Source: Curvivirga sp965219885
Lineage (GTDB): Bacteria; Pseudomonadota; Alphaproteobacteria; UBA8366; Aestuariispiraceae
Direction of reading: 5' to 3'
Length of the DNA stretch: 64,000 nt
Assembly (NCBI RefSeq): GCF_965219885.1
Contig: NZ_CBDCOT010000009.1
Coordinates: forward strand, 1,984,001-2,048,000
The notes under the pieces were generated by a model that was not told where the DNA came from, did no database searches, and worked only from the letters and a program-made list of their open reading frames with translations. Within the stretch, counting starts at the first letter, position 1. Every line of letters starts with the position of its first letter. The translations under genes were made by a program, and so were the position numbers. Positions 52,751-61,559 of the stretch are shown piece after piece.

Positions 52751-53680
52751 TTAGCTGCGACGGTTTACGATAAATTGTGCAACTTCACGCAGCAAATCAG
52801 CCTTATGATCGAAGTCAGACAAATGGTCAACCGCTTGTTCTGCTAAAAGTGCTGCTTGTGCCTTGGCACGGTCCACTCCCAGAAGAGATACAAAAGTCTC
52901 TTTTCCACGATCTGCATCTTTACCTACTTTCTTTCCGGTTTCTTCTTCGGTGCTTTCCACGTCCAGTAAATCATCGGCAATTTGGAATGCTAAACCAAGA
53001 TCATGAGCGTATCCGCGCAATGCATCTCTTTGGGCTTTGCTCGCTTGACCAAGGATCGCACCACCTTGGCACGCAACCTCAATTAAGCATCCAGTTTTAA
53101 GGCGCTGCAATCTTGTAATGCCGCTTAGATCTAATGTTGTTTCTTCCGCTTCCAGATCAATCATTTGACCACCCACCATGCCATGAGGGCCAGCTGCTTT
53201 GGCCAATGCTGCAACCCATTCACAACGGATTGCGGGATTGGCGTGGGTTTCTTCATGTGAAGAGAGTTCAAACGCCATAGTGAGAAGAGCATCACCAGCC
53301 AGAATGGCTGTGGCTTCGTCATAAGCTTTATGAACTGTTGGTTGACCACGGCGTAAATCGTCATCATCCATTGCTGGTAGGTCATCATGGATTAATGAAT
53401 AGCAATGAATCATTTCAAGGGCAGTAGCTGCACGTAATGCGGAGGCTTCTGAGACACAAAACAGATTGGCTGCTTGCATGAGCAAGAAGGGGCGTAATCG
53501 TTTGCCTCCATTCAAACTACCATGACGCATAGCCTGAATAAGTTTGGGTTCTGAGATAACACTATCTTCTGGTTGCTCAATTTGAAGATGTTTGTTGATT
53601 TCTGCTTCAATCTTATCAGCTACATCTGTCATGGCTGTATTTAGTGAAGTTGAAATATCCTGATTCATATTCGGGGCCAT
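52751..53680 (-). CDS. ispA: Farnesyl/geranylgeranyl diphosphate synthase, IspA type
   Basis: A 309-residue polyprenyl synthase. The first aspartate-rich motif is DDLPAMDDDD in LIHDDLPAMDDDDLRRG, and the second is DDLLD, both binding Mg-diphosphate. It condenses IPP with DMAPP and GPP to FPP. The gene lies between xseB and dxs, the usual arrangement. The ATG at 53680 starts MAPNMNQ; a second ATG at 53668 is possible. Confidence 0.94.
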   Translation of the reverse strand: MAPNMNQDISTSLNTAMTDVADKIEAEINKHLQIEQPEDSVISEPKLIQAMRHGSLNGGKRLRPFLLMQAANLFCVSEASALRAATALEMIHCYSLIHDDLPAMDDDDLRRGQPTVHKAYDEATAILAGDALLTMAFELSSHEETHANPAIRCEWVAALAKAAGPHGMVGGQMIDLEAEETTLDLSGITRLQRLKTGCLIEVACQGGAILGQASKAQRDALRGYAHDLGLAFQIADDLLDVESTEEETGKKVGKDADRGKETFVSLLGVDRAKAQAALLAEQAVDHLSDFDHKADLLREVAQFIVNRRS

Positions 53681-53720
53681 TGCGGCTGCCTTTATATTTT
53701 ATGTAGTAATGAGTTAGGAG

Positions 53721-53972
53721 TTAATCTAGTTGCATTTCAGAGGCGCTGACGCTGCCATCTGGGTTTAAGCTGATTTTCTCCACGCGTAGGCGTGCTTCGG
53801 ATAGTTTTGCTTCGCAATGCTTTTTTAATTCCGTACCGCGTTCATATGAAGCAATCGACATTTCGAGTGGAATGTCGCCGCTTTCCAGACCTGTTACAAT
53901 GTCTTCCAATTCCCGCAAGGCAGTTTCAAAACTCATATTGGAAATAGGTTGTTTTTCTGGGGTCTCTGACAT
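53721..53972 (-). CDS. xseB: Exodeoxyribonuclease VII small subunit
   Basis: An 83-residue protein with the XseB pattern SFETALRELEDIVTGLESGDIPLEMSIASYERGTEL (in part LEDIVTGLESGDIPLEMS) and LSEARLRVEKI. It pairs with XseA, which is not in the window. First gene of the xseB-ispA-dxs unit, divergent from the histone-deacetylase-like gene. Confidence 0.95.
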   Translation of the reverse strand: MSETPEKQPISNMSFETALRELEDIVTGLESGDIPLEMSIASYERGTELKKHCEAKLSEARLRVEKISLNPDGSVSASEMQLD

Positions 53973-54123
53973 GATGCAGGTCCTTAAAGTTTACTTATGC
54001 TTAAATATTTCATGAATTGAGATGTATTTTATCCTTTATGCAGGGGACAGCCAAGCTATAAGAATGGAGAAAACAAGTTTTCTTTGTGATAACAGATACT
54101 CAGGCATAGTGAAGGGGCTAAAC

Positions 54124-55053
54124 ATGACTTTATTATTCACTCATGAAAGTTGTATTTTACATGATATGGGGGCAGGACATCCTGAACAGCCTGCGCGTTT
54201 AGTCTCTGTTCTAAAAGGTCTGGAAGATGATGAGTTCGTATCGCTAAATCGAAAAATAGCGCCGCTAGCTACGAAAGATCAGTTGGCACTGATGCATCCT
54301 GAAGAGCATATCGACTCAATTCTAAATGCAGTGCCTCAAGATGGTTTGATATCTATTGACGGGGATACTTCCCTTTGTCCGTATTCTGGTGAGGCCGCCA
54401 TGCGCGCTGCAGGTGCTGTGGTGGCGGCAGTTGACATTATTGTTCACGTTAAGGAGGATCAGACAGCATTTTGTGCGACTCGTCCTCCGGGGCATCATGC
54501 AGAACCCAATAAATCTATGGGCTTTTGTCTATTTAATTCTGTTGCAATTGGTGCTGCATATGCACGTGAGGCTTATGGCATTAAGAAATGCGCCGTGATT
54601 GATTTTGATGTTCATCATGGAAATGGAACCGAAGCTTGTTTTTGGAATGACCCTGATTTCTTATATTTATCTACGCATCAATCTCCCCTTTATCCGGGAA
54701 CAGGTGCTGAAGGGGATCATGGCGCATATAATAATATAGTGAATTCTCCCTTACCTGCTTATGCAGATGGCGAACAAATACGTATTGCTTTTAAAGAAAA
54801 AATCATGCCTGCCCTTGAAAATTATGATCCGGACCTTTTATTTATCTCAGCTGGGTTTGATGCACATCGTGATGATCCTTTGGCCAATATGATGTTGGAA
54901 GATGAGGATTATGCATGGATGACTGCTGAACTGGTTGCATTTGCACGTGATATAAGTAATTGTCCGATCATCTCAACTTTGGAAGGTGGGTATGATCTGG
55001 ACGCGTTACGACGTTCAGTCCAGGCTCATGTAAGAGAATTACAAGCTTATTGA
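54124..55053 (+). CDS. Histone-deacetylase-family hydrolase
   Basis: A 309-residue zinc amidohydrolase. The catalytic histidines are in ATRPPGHHAE, the zinc ligands in DFDVHHGNGT and SAGFDAHRDDPL. Bacterial members deacetylate acetoin-utilisation proteins, acetylpolyamines or unknown substrates. I start it at ATG 54124 with AGGGGC upstream; an in-frame upstream ATG adds 34 residues with no match. It is divergent from xseB, a common alphaproteobacterial arrangement. Confidence 0.92.
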   Translation: MTLLFTHESCILHDMGAGHPEQPARLVSVLKGLEDDEFVSLNRKIAPLATKDQLALMHPEEHIDSILNAVPQDGLISIDGDTSLCPYSGEAAMRAAGAVVAAVDIIVHVKEDQTAFCATRPPGHHAEPNKSMGFCLFNSVAIGAAYAREAYGIKKCAVIDFDVHHGNGTEACFWNDPDFLYLSTHQSPLYPGTGAEGDHGAYNNIVNSPLPAYADGEQIRIAFKEKIMPALENYDPDLLFISAGFDAHRDDPLANMMLEDEDYAWMTAELVAFARDISNCPIISTLEGGYDLDALRRSVQAHVRELQAY

Positions 55054-55088
55054 TATGGATAAGCATTTGTCATCAGGGGATTAATGAC

Positions 55089-56225
55089 ATGAAGAACATA
55101 ACAAAGATTGTTAGTGCGGCAGTATTGGGACTTATTCTTATAAGCCCGCTGCAATCTGTATTGGCGCAAGGTCAACAAGCCGCTTTAGTTGGTGTCGATG
55201 AAGTTCAAGGAGAGCCTCTTGGACAAACAATCCCTGTTTTAGGGCGTTTAGTTGCTCAACAGCGCTCACAAGTTGCAGCGCTTGTTGATGGGCCGATCGA
55301 AAAAATGGATGTTCAAATTGGTGATCGCGTTGTTAAAGGTGATACATTGGTCGTTTTGGACGATCGTCGTATTCGTCAATCACGCAACCTGCAAGCGGCG
55401 ATGTTACAGCAAGCAAAAGCAAGTTTAAAAGCAGCTCTTGATCAAAAAGCCCTAACCGAACAAGAACTGGTGCGATTGGAACGTCTACAATCTTCTGCAG
55501 CTTTCTCCCCAGCTCGTCTTGAAGATAAGCAATTAGAATTAGCACGTTTTACATCTCAAGTTTCTGTGGCGGAAGCAGAAGTTGCAGCAGCACAGGTGAA
55601 TTTATCTTTAGCTGAAATCGATCTGGCTCGCACGGTCATTAAGGCACCGTTTAATGGCGTTGTAACAGAGAAAAATACCGAAGTTGGATCTTATGTAAGT
55701 CAAGGTGATGCTGTTTTGTCTTTGATCAATCATGAAGACCTTGAGGTAGAAGCCGACGTGCCATCAAATCGTTTGGTTGGTTTAGAAAATGGACGATTGA
55801 TTGATGTAGATTTATCCGGACAAAATTACGAGGCCATTGTACGTGCTGTGGTGCCGGATGAAAATGTATTGACCCGTACGCGTGCTGTTCGTTTTACCTT
55901 GGGTGCTGATGATAACGCGCTTGAAACTCTAGCTGCGGGCCAATCCGCGACTGTATATATCCCCGTTGGCTCTACCCGTCAGGTAATGACAGTTCATAAG
56001 GATGCACTCATTGCTAAAGGTGATGGCTATATTGCTTATGTGGTAGAAAATGGGATCGCCAATATTCGTCCTGTAACAGTCGGGGATGCTGTTGGACAGC
56101 GTTTTGAAGTTATGACTGGCCTTAATGCAGGTGATATCGTTGTAATTCGTGGGAATGAACGTTTATTCCCGGGACAAGCGGTTCAATATCCAAATATGCC
56201 AAAAGCGGAAGAAAGCGGCAGTTAA
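55089..56225 (+). CDS. RND efflux periplasmic adaptor (membrane fusion protein)
   Basis: A 378-residue exported protein. The signal peptide ends near VLAQG. The lipoyl half-motif (VDGPIEKMDVQIGDRVVKGDTLVVLDDRR, in part IEKMDVQIGDRVVKGDTLVV), a helical hairpin (about residues 95-170), and the second lipoyl half (VIKAPFNGVVTEKNTEVGSYV, in part APFNGVVTEKNTEVG) are clear. No outer-membrane channel gene is nearby. It precedes the RND permease by 63 bp. Confidence 0.92.
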   Translation: MKNITKIVSAAVLGLILISPLQSVLAQGQQAALVGVDEVQGEPLGQTIPVLGRLVAQQRSQVAALVDGPIEKMDVQIGDRVVKGDTLVVLDDRRIRQSRNLQAAMLQQAKASLKAALDQKALTEQELVRLERLQSSAAFSPARLEDKQLELARFTSQVSVAEAEVAAAQVNLSLAEIDLARTVIKAPFNGVVTEKNTEVGSYVSQGDAVLSLINHEDLEVEADVPSNRLVGLENGRLIDVDLSGQNYEAIVRAVVPDENVLTRTRAVRFTLGADDNALETLAAGQSATVYIPVGSTRQVMTVHKDALIAKGDGYIAYVVENGIANIRPVTVGDAVGQRFEVMTGLNAGDIVVIRGNERLFPGQAVQYPNMPKAEESGS

Positions 56226-56288
56226 GTCGCTTCATATGAATTCGTCTCGCATATTTGATATATTACAAAGCTGGGAAGGGCTTGGAAC

Positions 56289-59200
56289 ATGAATTTAATC
56301 CGTATTTCTATTGAACGACCTGTCGCCGTTATTGCTGCTGTTTTAATGGCTGTGATGTTTGGATTCGTGGCTTTGAACACGATCCCAATTCAGTTGACGC
56401 CAGATATTACACGCCCGGTGATTACAATACGAACTGATTGGCCCGGCGCTGCGCCTGCAGAAGTTGAACGTGAAATTATTAATGAGCAGGAAGACGTGCT
56501 GAAAGGCCTTGAAGGTTTAGAAAGTATGGAAAGTAGCGCATCCACGGGACGTGGAAGCGTGACACTTGAATTTAAAGTCGGACAAGACATGTCCCGTGCC
56601 TTGCTTTTAACTGCAAACCGTCTTGATCGTGTTTCAAGTTATCCATCAGAAGCGAATGAGCCTACCTTGCGTACGGCGGGTAGTGAAGATAATCCCATCG
56701 CTTGGTTCCGTGTTGTTCGAACTGAAGGTAATGATCGTCCGGTAGGTGAATATCGCGATTTTGTCGTTGATGTTGTCCAAGAACGTATTGAACGTGTAAA
56801 CGGCGTTGGTGAAGTGAATGTCTATGGCGGCGGGGAACGCGAAATGCGCGTTGAAATCGAACCGACCTTGCTTGCACAACATAACCTAACGATTTCCCAA
56901 GTTCTTTCCACATTGCGCGCGGCAAATGCCTCCATTACTGGTGGTATCGTAGAAGAAGGTAAGCGTCGCTATGTTGTGCGTACGGATAACGAATTTGTTT
57001 CCCTTGAACAGGTGCGTGATGTCGTTCTGCGGACAGAACAAGATGCAACGACAGGACGTATGGCCCGTATCACAGTTGGCGATATCGCCAATGTATATTT
57101 CTCATATAAACGTTCTACATCAGATATCCGGTCATCTGGTATTGATGCTATCGCTGTAAATGCCACTCGTGAAACAGGTGCCAATGTGATCGAGGTAATG
57201 GAAGAAATTCGTCTTGCTGTTGCCGAACTTAATGCAGGTGTTTTAGTTGGTGAAAAACTAACGATGGAACAGCTTTATGACGAAACCGTTTATATTGATT
57301 CTGCAATTGAATTGGTGATTCAGAATATCTGGGTCGGTGGTGTCTTAGCTGCCATTATTTTATTGATATTCTTACGTAGTTTACGTGCAACCTTAGTCGT
57401 AGGGCTGGCTATTCCCGTATCTGTGATTGCCTCTTTCGTTGCCATGGCCTTTATGGGGCGCTCACTTAATGTGGTAAGTCTAGCAGGTATCGCTTTTGCT
57501 GTGGGTATGGTGGTGGATGCTGCGATTGTCGTTCTTGAGAATATCTATCGTTTACGACAAGAAGGTAAACCGATTTCACAAGCCGCCTATGAAGGTGCAG
57601 CGCAGGTTTGGGGCGCGATTTTCGTCTCTGCGATGACGACTGTTCTTGTGTTCATTCCTATTATGATCATGGAATTAGAGGTTGGTCAGCTATTCCGTGA
57701 TATAGCTGTGGCGCTTTCTGTATCTGTGATGTTGTCCTTACTTGTTTCCATTACTGTTATTCCGGCTTTGGCAAATCGTTTGTTGCGACATGATGTGAAT
57801 GATCCTAATCGCAAGATTATCAAATTGCCATTTGTCGATGGTTTTGGGCGCATGTTCATGTCTGCGGTGACTAGGCTTGCCAATGGTGTTGTCAATAGTC
57901 GTAAATTTGCCCTGACATTGGTGATTAGTGTAACTGTGATTAGTTCTGCAATTACCTTGGCATTGATCCCAAAGCTCGAATATTTACCGACAGGTAACAG
58001 AAATTTTGTTTTTGGTATGTTATTTCCGCCTCCGGGCTATAATTTAGAAACGATGAATGAGATTGCCTCTGAGGTCGAAAGTAAGGTTAAACCACTTTGG
58101 GCATCCGTTTCGGGGCCTGAATCAGAGGAAGGGCAACCGCCAAAAATTGAAAACTTCTTCTTTGTTGCATTGACCAATCGTACCTTTATGGGCGCAAGTG
58201 CAATAGATCAGCAACGTGCGGGGGAGCTTATCCCTGTTCTGACGAAGCCAATATTTAGCGAACCCGGAATGTTTGGTTTCTTTACACAGCCATCTATTTT
58301 TGGCCGTGGTGTTGGTGGATCTCGTTCGGTTGATCTGGATATTTCTGGTCCTAGTCTGGAAGATGTTATTACGACAGCTCAACGTGCTGCGATGAAGGTT
58401 GGTGCGATCTTACCGCGCAACGAAGGAAACCAAATGCGCCCGATTCCGGGATTGGAATTTGGTGAACCTGAAATCCGTTTGACGCCAGACCCCGTGCGAT
58501 TGGCTGATAACGGTGTGTCTGCCAATGAGTTAGGTATTACTGTCGATGCTTTTAATGATGGTCTTCGGATTGATGAGATTACGGTTGATGGTAAGTTAAT
58601 TGATTTAACTCTGACAGGACCTGAAGAATATAATAAGGCAACACAGGATATTAATGCTTTACCGGTTGTGACAGAAAGTGGCACCATTTTGCCTGCGGCG
58701 TCATTAGCTGATATTCGTGTAACTTCAGGACCAACAGAAATTCGTCATACTGAACGCGTACGTACGGTTACCTTACAAATTCGTCCAAATGATTTTATTC
58801 CGTTGGAAGTTGCATTGGAGATGTTGGAAGATCAGGTTATGAACCCACTTATAGAAGAAGGTGTTCCTAATGGAATTAATCTTCAACTAACGGGTACAGC
58901 GGAAAAACTGAATGAAACATGGAGCGAAATGAAAGGAAGTTTGTTGATCGCCTTGATCATTGTGTTCCTTGTGATGGCTGTTCTGTTTGAAAGCTTCCTT
59001 TATCCATTGATCATTATGTTGGCGGTACCTTTGGCAACTGCTGGTGGTTTGGTCGGATTTCAGTTGCTCGCAACATGGAAGTTCCAGACATTTAATATGT
59101 TAACGCTTCTGGGTTTTGTAATTTTGATCGGAATTGTAGTGAATAATGCGATTTTGCTAGTGCATCAAACCTTGCATCATATCCGTGAAGAAGGAATGGA

Positions 59201-59444
59201 AGCTGGGAAAGCTGTGGTCGAAGCAACAACGAACCGCATTCGTCCAATCTTTATGTCTACATTAACCTCTGTAGTTGGTATGTTGCCGCTTGTTTTATTC
59301 CCAGGTGCTGGTTCTGAGATATATAGTGGTCTTGGTTCGGTTGTCGTTGGTGGCTTGGCATTATCTGCGATTTTAACTTTAGCGATAGTTCCTCCACTCT
59401 TAGCACTGCTTGTTGCTTCTCTGGAAAATAGATCAAAAAGTTAA
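56289..59444 (+). CDS. RND efflux transporter permease
   Basis: A 1051-residue inner-membrane pump of normal length. The N-terminus is RISIERPVAVIAAVLMAVMFG; the fourth membrane segment has GMVVDAAIVVLENIYR with a single aspartate where AcrB has two, as in many non-AcrB RND subfamilies. Large periplasmic loops lie after the first and seventh segments. It probably exports drugs, solvents or lipids with the preceding adaptor; the substrate is unknown. An ArsR-type regulator follows. Confidence 0.94.
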   Translation: MNLIRISIERPVAVIAAVLMAVMFGFVALNTIPIQLTPDITRPVITIRTDWPGAAPAEVEREIINEQEDVLKGLEGLESMESSASTGRGSVTLEFKVGQDMSRALLLTANRLDRVSSYPSEANEPTLRTAGSEDNPIAWFRVVRTEGNDRPVGEYRDFVVDVVQERIERVNGVGEVNVYGGGEREMRVEIEPTLLAQHNLTISQVLSTLRAANASITGGIVEEGKRRYVVRTDNEFVSLEQVRDVVLRTEQDATTGRMARITVGDIANVYFSYKRSTSDIRSSGIDAIAVNATRETGANVIEVMEEIRLAVAELNAGVLVGEKLTMEQLYDETVYIDSAIELVIQNIWVGGVLAAIILLIFLRSLRATLVVGLAIPVSVIASFVAMAFMGRSLNVVSLAGIAFAVGMVVDAAIVVLENIYRLRQEGKPISQAAYEGAAQVWGAIFVSAMTTVLVFIPIMIMELEVGQLFRDIAVALSVSVMLSLLVSITVIPALANRLLRHDVNDPNRKIIKLPFVDGFGRMFMSAVTRLANGVVNSRKFALTLVISVTVISSAITLALIPKLEYLPTGNRNFVFGMLFPPPGYNLETMNEIASEVESKVKPLWASVSGPESEEGQPPKIENFFFVALTNRTFMGASAIDQQRAGELIPVLTKPIFSEPGMFGFFTQPSIFGRGVGGSRSVDLDISGPSLEDVITTAQRAAMKVGAILPRNEGNQMRPIPGLEFGEPEIRLTPDPVRLADNGVSANELGITVDAFNDGLRIDEITVDGKLIDLTLTGPEEYNKATQDINALPVVTESGTILPAASLADIRVTSGPTEIRHTERVRTVTLQIRPNDFIPLEVALEMLEDQVMNPLIEEGVPNGINLQLTGTAEKLNETWSEMKGSLLIALIIVFLVMAVLFESFLYPLIIMLAVPLATAGGLVGFQLLATWKFQTFNMLTLLGFVILIGIVVNNAILLVHQTLHHIREEGMEAGKAVVEATTNRIRPIFMSTLTSVVGMLPLVLFPGAGSEIYSGLGSVVVGGLALSAILTLAIVPPLLALLVASLENRSKS

Positions 59445-59462
59445 CATGATCTTAGTAAGTGG

Positions 59463-59478
59463 TTAACGAATTATTAAT
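59463..59478 (+). promoter_or_regulatory. Candidate CtrA box
   Basis: TTAACGAATTATTAAT is a perfect TTAA-N7-TTAA. It lies 18 bases after the RND stop and about 190 upstream of the ArsR gene. In such A/T-rich sequence a chance match is possible, but cckA in the window makes CtrA control worth testing. Confidence 0.35.
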
Positions 59479-59488
59479 ATATAATGCG

Positions 59489-59532
59489 GCATTTTATGTA
59501 AGGTATTATAATACCTCAACTAGATAAAATGC
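59489..59532 (+). promoter_or_regulatory. Nested palindrome between RND permease and ArsR gene
   Basis: AGGTATTATAATACCT at 59501-59516 is a 16-bp perfect palindrome, flanked by GCATTTTAT at 59489-59497 and its complement ATAAAATGC at 59524-59532. It may be an operator or a stem that ends the RND transcript; there is no T tract. Confidence 0.4.
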
Positions 59533-59580
59533 TGTCAAAAATATGGCAGTTTTCTGGGGGAAAGTCATTTTCTTTGCCAT

Positions 59581-59599
59581 TGCATATTGCTAATATGCA
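59581..59599 (+). promoter_or_regulatory. Candidate ArsR-family operator
   Basis: TGCATATT-GCT-AATATGCA is a perfect 8-3-8 inverted repeat 55 bases before the ArsR gene, the usual place for an autoregulatory operator of this family. Confidence 0.45.
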
Positions 59600-59654
59600 T
59601 GCAAGAGGATGGACCACATCTTCGTCTAAATAATTCAACTAAAAGGTGAAATTA

Positions 59655-59966
59655 ATGTCCCCACAAGCTTTGGAACCTCGTGTTCAAGAAGCAAGCACTT
59701 TGCTGAAAGCTATGAGCAATGAAAAACGCTTGTTGATTCTTTGCCATTTGCTTAATTCCGAATTGTCTGTTGGTGCATTGGAAAAACTAGTTAGTTTAAG
59801 CCAGTCTGCACTATCTCAACATTTGGCACGTTTGCGTCGTGATGGTTTTGTTCAAACACGTCGCGAAGCGCAAACAATCTACTACTCTATTAAGGGTGAA
59901 CAGACCAAGACTATTATTTCTGCGTTAAGCAATATTTTCGCAGATGATATGGTTTTAGCTGCTTAA
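59655..59966 (+). CDS. ArsR-family winged-helix regulator
   Basis: A 103-residue regulator. The DNA-recognition helix is in SLSQSALSQHLARLRRDGFV and the wing in TRREAQTIYYSI. The only cysteine is C30 in LLILCHLL, at the place of the first redox cysteine of BigR/SqrR-type persulfide sensors; the partner near the C-terminus is missing. There is no ArsR-type metal motif. I start it at ATG 59655 with AAAGGTGA upstream; a GTG at 59646 would add three residues. It may control the preceding efflux pair. Confidence 0.8.
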   Translation: MSPQALEPRVQEASTLLKAMSNEKRLLILCHLLNSELSVGALEKLVSLSQSALSQHLARLRRDGFVQTRREAQTIYYSIKGEQTKTIISALSNIFADDMVLAA

Positions 59967-60353
59967 GGCTGCGAATTCATACCTGAGGGGTATCAGGAAT
60001 TTAATCAAGTGTTTTATGAATTCTGCATGCTTAGATAGATCGATGTGGGGAAGGTGATCTCATCATAAAAAGCAAGAATTTAAAGACATTTGATTAATGA
60101 TGATTTTAAAGAGGGCACTGCATTTATGTGGTGCCCTTTTATTTTGTTATTAAATAAATTAAAAAAAAATGCTAAAATAATTTTTGGTTTGATGCGGATG
60201 TTCTTGCAATTCAAGAGGATAAATCGCATTCTATTATGAGAAAAGAACAGGATTGTTTCTGTTGATTGGCGAAATCACTCAACTGTTATTGGGGAACTTC
60301 GCACATGTTACGGATAAGATAGGCAGAAACTAACGCTTGAGAGGCTTGTTAAT
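59967..60353 (+). other. ArsR-DUF2336 gap with structured elements and a terminator
   Basis: No gene is visible. GAATTCAT at 59973-59980 pairs with ATGAATTC at 60016-60023, enclosing CCTGA/TCAGG at 59982-59997. A T-rich-ended hairpin follows at about 60109-60150. The piece from 59970 to 60150 could be a 3' untranslated region or a small RNA. The remaining 200 bp before the DUF2336 gene is A/T-rich with no feature I can name. Confidence 0.35.
60109..60150 (+). terminator. Terminator downstream of the ArsR gene
   Basis: GGGCAC at 60113-60118 pairs with GTGCCC at 60131-60136; the stem extends by A-T pairs outward and partly inward, and TTTTATTTTGTT follows. Confidence 0.75.
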
Positions 60354-61469
60354 ATGGGCACAACATTATCTGCTGCTGATGTACAACGTTTAATGACTGA
60401 TCCTTCTGCTGAGACTCGCACTGAGACCGCGGCAAAAGTAGCATCTAGTTTTCAGGATGGCAGCTTGGGTGAAGTAGAGCAAAAACTTGCCAGTGAAATT
60501 TTTCGTGTATTAGCGAAAGACGCAGAAGAACGTGTACGACAAGCGCTATCACAGAATTTAAAAAATGCTGCAGGTGTGCCTTCTGATGTCGCTGTTACTT
60601 TAGCCAAAGATATTAGTGATAAAGTTGCCCTACCGATTATTCAGTTTTCTGAAGCTCTAACCGAAGATGATTTGATTGATATCGTGCGCACGCAAGCTCC
60701 ACAACGCCAAGTCGCTGTTGCTTCTCGTGAAGATGTGACTGATGGGGTCGCTCATGTTTTGGTCGATGAAGCTGACAAAACAGCTGTTGTGGCACTTGTG
60801 TCTAATGAACGTGTGAATTTATCGGAAGGCGTATTGGACAAAGTTGTTGAAACTTATGGCGAAGATGAAGATGTACAACGCCCATTGGTTCACCGTCCAA
60901 CATTACCGATCACAATTACAGAAAAACTGGTAACGAAGCTAACTGATGAATTGAAAGATTATCTTGTTCAGCATCATGAGTTATCTGAAGAAACCGCAAC
61001 AGACTTAATCTTGCAAGCCAGAGAGCGTGCAACTATTGGCCTTGCTGCGACATATAACGACGAAACAGATGTTGAGGCATTGGTGAGGCAGCTTCACAAT
61101 AATGGCCGTTTAACACCTTCTATTGTGTTCCGTTCTTTATGCGTTGGGGATCTTGTATTTTTCGAAAATGCTTTGGCCATTATGGCTGATGTACCTCTGC
61201 AGAACGCACGTATCCTCATTCATGACGAAGGCGATCTGGGTTTCAAATCCCTTTATGCGAAGGGAGGCTTACCATCTGGTCTTCTACCTGCCTTCCGTAC
61301 AGGCGTTTCTTTGGCGCGTGATAACGAGAAAGAGCGTACGGATGCAGATTTAGAACAGCAAACACGTTCAATGCTTGAGCATGTCCTAACCGCACATGAA
61401 GATGTTATCGGTCAATATGGTGAGGAAAACGTTGATTACTTGTTAAACAAGTTTAATCAGGTTGCTTAA
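60354..61469 (+). CDS. DUF2336 domain-containing protein
   Basis: A 371-residue soluble protein, rich in alpha helices and built of HEAT-like pairs such as FRVLAKDAEERVRQALSQNLKNA (in part DAEERVRQALSQNLKNA). It matches the alphaproteobacterial DUF2336 family, whose function is unknown. No signal or membrane segment. Ribosome site GAGAGG precedes the ATG. It is separated by about 90 bp from the protease gene. Confidence 0.82.
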   Translation: MGTTLSAADVQRLMTDPSAETRTETAAKVASSFQDGSLGEVEQKLASEIFRVLAKDAEERVRQALSQNLKNAAGVPSDVAVTLAKDISDKVALPIIQFSEALTEDDLIDIVRTQAPQRQVAVASREDVTDGVAHVLVDEADKTAVVALVSNERVNLSEGVLDKVVETYGEDEDVQRPLVHRPTLPITITEKLVTKLTDELKDYLVQHHELSEETATDLILQARERATIGLAATYNDETDVEALVRQLHNNGRLTPSIVFRSLCVGDLVFFENALAIMADVPLQNARILIHDEGDLGFKSLYAKGGLPSGLLPAFRTGVSLARDNEKERTDADLEQQTRSMLEHVLTAHEDVIGQYGEENVDYLLNKFNQVA

Positions 61470-61559
61470 TTTATATCAAAAAAACAAAATAGAAAATGAG
61501 AAGGCGATTTTTAATTAAGTCGCCTTGTTTCTGACATATATCTCCCTAATATAAAGCTT

